A stretch of DNA of 64,000 bases from Streptomyces sp. ISL-11 (GTDB lineage: Bacteria > Actinomycetota > Actinomycetes > Streptomycetales > Streptomycetaceae). Within the stretch, counting starts at the first letter, position 1. The number at the start of each line of letters is the position of its first letter. A program made the position numbers and the translations under genes. This document shows, in pieces, positions 60,617 to 64,000 of this stretch. The stretch is taken from the NCBI RefSeq assembly GCF_018614525.1, contig NZ_JAGGOL010000009.1, forward strand, positions 1-64,000, read 5' to 3'. Under the pieces are notes generated by a model. That model worked only from the letters and a program-made list of their open reading frames with translations. It searched no databases and was not told where the DNA came from.

Positions 60617-62178
60617 GCGGTGATTCCTTCCGCGTCCGCCGTACGGCCGTGGTCCGCGGGCGCCCGAGGGGCGGGCGCCGGGCCGGATGATGCGCGGTAG
60701 GTGTAGTCGGCGGCACGGAAGTGGTTCAGCCGGCGGACGAGCCGGCCGGTGGACCAGGGCCAGCAGAAGGTGTTCCGGCCGCCGGGGCCGAAGTAGTAGC
60801 TGGAGCAGCCGCCCGTGTTGTACACGGTGGTCCGGAGTGCTTCCTGTACCGCGGCGTTGTACGCGGCCTGGACGGCCGGTCTCACGTCCATGGAGGTGTG
60901 GCTGCCGAGCCGCAGGTGTGCCAGCGCGGAGCAGAGGTAGGCGAGCTGGGCTTCGAGGACGGTGATGGCGGAGCTGGAGCCGGAGAGGAGGTTGGGGCCC
61001 AGGAGGAGGAAGAGGTTGGGGAATCCGCTGACGCTCGTGCCGAGGTACGCCTGGGGACCGTCCTCGCCCCAGGTCTCGTGCAGCGTCCGCCCGTCCGTGC
61101 CGTGGACGCTGCGGGCCAGTGGCAGCTCACCGACACGGAAGCCGGTGGCCAGGATCAGCACGTCGGCCTCGGCCTCGGTGCCGTCGGCGCCGATGACACG
61201 GTTCCCGCGGACGGCGGAGACGGCGGTGGGGTGGAGGTGGACGTGGGGTTCGGCCAGGGCCGGATAGTAGGTGCTCGACGTCAGCAGGCGCTTGCAGCCC
61301 AGGCGGTAGCCGGGCGTCAGTGCCCGCCGCAGTACCCGGTCACGTACCGCCAGACGCAGGTACGCGCGGGACGCGGCCTGCACGGGGCCCACGAGCCGTG
61401 GGTGGCGGAAGGCGTGGCCGAAGCCTTCCTGGAGGCCGTACTGCCCGGCCCGTATGGCGCGCTGCGCGCCCGGGACATGGGACAGGCACCACTTGAGTGC
61501 CGGGGAGACCGGGAGGTCGGGTCTGGGCAGGAGCCACTGGGCGGTGCGCTGGAAGAGGTGCACGGCCGCTGTCCGGGCTTGGATGGCCGGGACGACCTGG
61601 ACCGCGGAGGCGCCGCTGCCGACCACGGCCACGCGCCGGCCGGACAGGTCCACTGCGTGGTCCCACTCGGCGGTGTGGAACACCGGCCCGCCGAACGCGT
61701 CGAGCCCCGGCACGTCGGGCCGCCGCGGCTCGTGCCACGGTCCGGTGGCCAGGACCAGCGCCTTGGCGCTGTACTCGCCGTCGGTGGTCTCCAGACACCA
61801 GCGCCGTGCGCTCGGGTCCCACCGGGCCCGCAGGACACGGACACCGCACCGCAGCACCTCGCCGACGCCGTACCGGTCCGCGGTCGCCCGGAGATAGTCG
61901 TGGATCTCCTGCTGCCCGGCGAAGGTCCTGCTCCATCCCGGGTTCGGGGCGAAGGAGTAGGAGTACAGCGGGGACGGCACGTCACACGCACAACCGGGAT
62001 AGGTGTTCTCCCGCCAGGTGCCCCCGAGCTGCGGGGCCTTCTCCAGCACCAGAAGGTCACGGACACCGTGCCGACGCAGCCGGATGGCGGCGCCGATACC
62101 GGAGAACCCGGCACCGACCACCACCACCTGCACATCCCTGGCCCCTCGGGCCTCACGCGGTAACTCGGGTGGAACGGA
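60613..62178 (-). CDS. Flavin monooxygenase (Baeyer-Villiger type)
   Basis: The 521-residue enzyme starts at GTG 62178 (gggggtccc upstream); an in-frame GTG at 62208 is possible. It has the FAD motif VVVGAGFSGIGAAIRL, the BVMO fingerprint FGGPVFHTAEWD (FxGxxxHxxxW-D/P), the NADPH motif VVGSGASAVQVVPAI and the later ILATGF. Such enzymes insert oxygen next to a ketone. It is followed in the operon by the Rieske oxygenase, and a TetR gene lies upstream on the same strand. The substrate is unknown. Confidence 0.9.
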   Translation of the reverse strand, partial: SVPPELPREARGARDVQVVVVGAGFSGIGAAIRLRRHGVRDLLVLEKAPQLGGTWRENTYPGCACDVPSPLYSYSFAPNPGWSRTFAGQQEIHDYLRATADRYGVGEVLRCGVRVLRARWDPSARRWCLETTDGEYSAKALVLATGPWHEPRRPDVPGLDAFGGPVFHTAEWDHAVDLSGRRVAVVGSGASAVQVVPAIQARTAAVHLFQRTAQWLLPRPDLPVSPALKWCLSHVPGAQRAIRAGQYGLQEGFGHAFRHPRLVGPVQAASRAYLRLAVRDRVLRRALTPGYRLGCKRLLTSSTYYPALAEPHVHLHPTAVSAVRGNRVIGADGTEAEADVLILATGFRVGELPLARSVHGTDGRTLHETWGEDGPQAYLGTSVSGFPNLFLLLGPNLLSGSSSAITVLEAQLAYLCSALAHLRLGSHTSMDVRPAVQAAYNAAVQEALRTTVYNTGGCSSYYFGPGGRNTFCWPWSTGRLVRRLNHFRAADYTYRASSGPAPAPRAPADHGRTADAEGITA

Positions 62179-62351
62179 CACGGGACCCCCATGGCGGTGA
62201 GACCACACGCGGCCCTCCCCAGGGCCGACGGCCGCCCCAGTGTGCGGGAAACCGGAAGAACACCATCAGGGCGCGGACCGGCGCACGAACCGCGCTTCAC
62301 CCGACCGGAAGGGCGCACGGCCGAACTCCCGCTCCGGTCCGCTGCCTTCGA

Positions 62352-63008
62352 TCAGGCGGGGTCCGGGGCGTCGGTACGGGTGGCGTAGTCGGCGAGGGAG
62401 GGCTCCAGGAGGCCGAAGACCCGGTCGGCGTCCTCGGTGACGAGGGCGGCGATCGAGGCGTTGTCGTGTCCGGTGAGAGTGAGTTCCTGGATCCGCTGGA
62501 ACAGGAGGCGGTGCGCGGCGCCGAGTTGGGCCGCCGTGGCCCGGGGGCCGATGTCGCCCGGAGCGGCGTCGGTCGCGGCCGTCAGGGCTTCGGCGAGGGC
62601 TTCCTCGCGCTGGTCGTGGAGGTCGCGGAGCCGTGCGGTGAGGGTGGGGCTGTCGGCGATCATGTGGGAGAAGTCCGGCCCCGCGAAGCCCGCCACGGGG
62701 TCGTGGTCCCGCACGGCGGTACCGAAGGCGCCGCGCAGTGCGGCCAGCGCGGATTCGCCGGGGGCGCGCGCGGCGACGGCCCGGGCCAGGCTCGTCACGA
62801 ACTCCTGGTGGTGGTCGAGGGCCAGATCCTCCTTGCGCGGGAAGTAGTTGGTGACCGTCTTCTTCGCCACCCGGGCCGCGTTGGCGATCTCGGCGATGGT
62901 GGTGCTCTCGAAGCCCTGCTCCATGAAGAGCCTGGTCGCGTGAGCGGAGATCGACTGCCGGGTCTCCTGCTTCTTGGACTCCCTGAGCCCTACGGGTTCA
63001 CTGGTCAT
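62352..63008 (-). CDS. TetR-family regulator
   Basis: The 218-residue protein has a TetR HTH (TRQSISAHATRLFMEQGFESTTIAEIANAARVAKKTVTNYFPRKEDLAL), which aligns well with the family, and a helical ligand domain. It is divergent from the VOC gene, with operator-like repeats in between. It is also 170 bp upstream of the monooxygenase gene on the same strand, so it may control either or both. Confidence 0.92.
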   Translation of the reverse strand: MTSEPVGLRESKKQETRQSISAHATRLFMEQGFESTTIAEIANAARVAKKTVTNYFPRKEDLALDHHQEFVTSLARAVAARAPGESALAALRGAFGTAVRDHDPVAGFAGPDFSHMIADSPTLTARLRDLHDQREEALAEALTAATDAAPGDIGPRATAAQLGAAHRLLFQRIQELTLTGHDNASIAALVTEDADRVFGLLEPSLADYATRTDAPDPA

Positions 63009-63016
63009 GAGGCGAC

Positions 63017-63084
63017 TTTACCCCCGACGTAAATTTCCCCTTGACCTATTAGCTGCCCTCGGCCTAACTTTACGTCGGTAGTAA
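63017..63084. promoter_or_regulatory. TetR operator pair in the TetR/VOC divergent promoter
   Basis: TTTACCCCCGACGTAAA (63017-63033) and, in inverted orientation, TTTACGTCGGTAGTAA (63069-63084) share the half-site CCGACGTAAA. A -35-like TTGACC (63041-63046) and -10-like TAACTT (63065-63070) for the VOC gene lie between or within them, so a bound dimer would block that promoter. Confidence 0.72.
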
Positions 63085-63120
63085 GTAGTAGCCAGCGACC
63101 GTTTCCCTCTGAGGAGCCAG

Positions 63121-63510
63121 ATGAACGTCACCGCCTCCGCCGTGTGCCTGACCGTCGAGGACGTCGCCGCTTCCCGGGACTTCTTCACCACGCACTTCGG
63201 CTACACGCAGACCATGGCTGCGGACGGGTTCTCCTCGTTGACCCGCCAGGACGCGGCCGTCGACCTGGTCCTGCTCCGGCGCGGCATAGAGATACTGCCC
63301 GCCGAACAGCGCGACCAGCACGCCTCCGGCCTGATCGTGGTCTTCACCGTCACCGGCATCGAGGAGCAGGAGCGCCGGCTGAGCGCCGAGGGCGTCACGA
63401 TCACGCTGCCGCTGCGCGAGGAGCCCTGGGGCGAACGGCTCTTCCAGGTCACCGACCCGAACGGCGTGGTGGTCGAGCTCGTCGAATGGACGACTCCGGC
63501 CGACGCGTGA
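63121..63510 (+). CDS. VOC/glyoxalase-like metalloprotein
   Basis: This 129-residue protein from ATG 63121 has gaggag 4 nt upstream. It has the VOC beta-alpha-beta-beta-beta repeats (TVEDVAASRDFFTTHFGYTQ; VTDPNGVVVELVEWT), the latter with the metal-site Glu typical of glyoxalase or dioxygenase VOC domains. It is controlled by the divergent TetR gene. Function could be glyoxalase-like detoxification or drug binding. Confidence 0.9.
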   Translation: MNVTASAVCLTVEDVAASRDFFTTHFGYTQTMAADGFSSLTRQDAAVDLVLLRRGIEILPAEQRDQHASGLIVVFTVTGIEEQERRLSAEGVTITLPLREEPWGERLFQVTDPNGVVVELVEWTTPADA

Positions 63511-63664
63511 TCCGTCCGCCCGGGCCGCCGACGGTTCCAAGGGGTCGGAACGATCCTCGCACTCGAGGAGCGGCCCACGCCGTAGAAGACAGCGAGAGCG
63601 GCGTACGGAAGCTGGAACCACAGGATCACCAGGGTCGCGATCACCCGGCCACGCCGTAACCGAT

Positions 63665-63698
63665 CCGGGGGCCTGAGTATTTCTACTCAGGCCCCCGG
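63665..63698 (+). terminator. Strong terminator hairpin
   Basis: A perfect 15-bp stem, CCGGGGGCCTGAGTA (63665-63679) with TACTCAGGCCCCCGG (63684-63698), encloses a TTTC tetraloop. It lies 155 bp past the VOC stop and before the next gene. Confidence 0.85.
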
Positions 63699-63723
63699 CC
63701 ATCGATCAGGGAAGGCTGTAGGC

Positions 63724-64000
63724 ATGAACGCCTCCCCCACAGAACCGCGCCCTGTCATACCGCGAGTGTCCGGAGCGGCTGTCACTGGTGCGGTTCTGGC
63801 CTGCGGTGCCGTGTACTTCTTCTCCTGGGTCAAGCGTGACAGCGATCAGGCATGCGAGAAGACAGACAGCTTCTGCTGGGGCTGGACATGGTGGGGCTTG
63901 GCGGAAATCCCCCTCACCTTTACGACTGCCTTGATCGTCCTGGTGATCGTCTACAAACGACTGGGCATCAGGCCACGGCACGCAGTCATCCCGCCGACGA
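63724..64000 (+). CDS. Small membrane protein (cut by window edge)
   Basis: From ATG 63724 a frame runs off the window after 92 codons. It has two hydrophobic segments (SGAAVTGAVLACGAVYFFSWV and LAEIPLTFTTALIVLVIVY) with an intervening Cys/Trp-rich loop (ACEKTDSFCWGWTWWGL), and a basic tail. The two loop cysteines may form a disulfide. No family was recognised. Confidence 0.6.
   Translation, partial: MNASPTEPRPVIPRVSGAAVTGAVLACGAVYFFSWVKRDSDQACEKTDSFCWGWTWWGLAEIPLTFTTALIVLVIVYKRLGIRPRHAVIPPT

Noticed and set aside
63201-63644. Leftward frame MIATLVILWFQLPYAALAVF...
   Set aside because: Its hydrophobic start could be a relic of a small membrane gene, but the frame overlaps the VOC gene antisense and lacks a ribosome-binding site.
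1-64000. tRNA or rRNA genes
   Set aside because: No T-loop GGTTCGAATCC-like boxes with cloverleaf arms, and no rRNA-like conserved sequence, were seen on either strand.

Overview
The window is high-GC actinobacterial chromosome, almost certainly Streptomyces. It is about 70% G+C with strong third-position GC bias and frequent GTG starts. It holds recognisable orthologues of Streptomyces core genes: the pitH1 locus and pstSCAB with a PHO box, csoR, glnR, nur, rsiG, and a dispersed repeat with core CAGCCCGTCCGGCG. No rRNA, tRNA or CRISPR array was seen.

Layout. (1) 1-13.7 kb is core: a lipoprotein, csoR with its own operator, a PhoU-like/Pit pair facing the pstSCAB operon across a strong hairpin, then an NlpC/P60 hydrolase, a macrodomain protein, a receiver-PP2C phosphatase, and an XRE regulator with an HBHA-like protein below a perfect inverted repeat. 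(2) 13.7-25.3 kb is an accessory island. Its first part is a degenerate Tn7-like element (13704-19078) with 14-bp perfect TGT...ACA ends. It keeps a frameshifted tnsA and a deletion-fused tnsB-tniQ, and carries two intact lower-GC genes, a ParA-type ATPase and a PIN-like nuclease (DUF4935-like), which may be an undescribed defence or toxin module. Next come a CBASS-like pair (SLATT membrane effector plus CD-NTase) overlapping a PD-(D/E)xK-like endonuclease gene, a convergent DNA methyltransferase, a GntR regulator and a TniQ-like relic. (3) 25.4-36.3 kb holds lepB, several single enzymes and regulators, an asparaginase and RsiG. (4) 36.4-55.2 kb holds dtd, ygfZ, nur with a metal-type ABC transporter, a sulfurtransferase with a Cys-rich leader peptide, an ABC exporter pair, a cluster of eight dispersed repeats, and glnR with a LacI regulator. 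(5) 55-64 kb holds a dioxygenase, secreted proteins, an ABC-F protein, a Rieske/Baeyer-Villiger pair and a divergent TetR/VOC locus.

How the genes work together. Phosphate is covered by high-affinity Pst and low-affinity Pit; nitrogen by GlnR, whose ATG overlaps the stop of a 21-codon upstream ORF; nickel and copper sensing by Nur and CsoR; sulfur by the attenuated sulfurtransferase operon; sporulation timing by RsiG, with both c-di-GMP motifs intact. The island adds at least two likely anti-phage or genome-conflict modules next to a dead transposition machinery.
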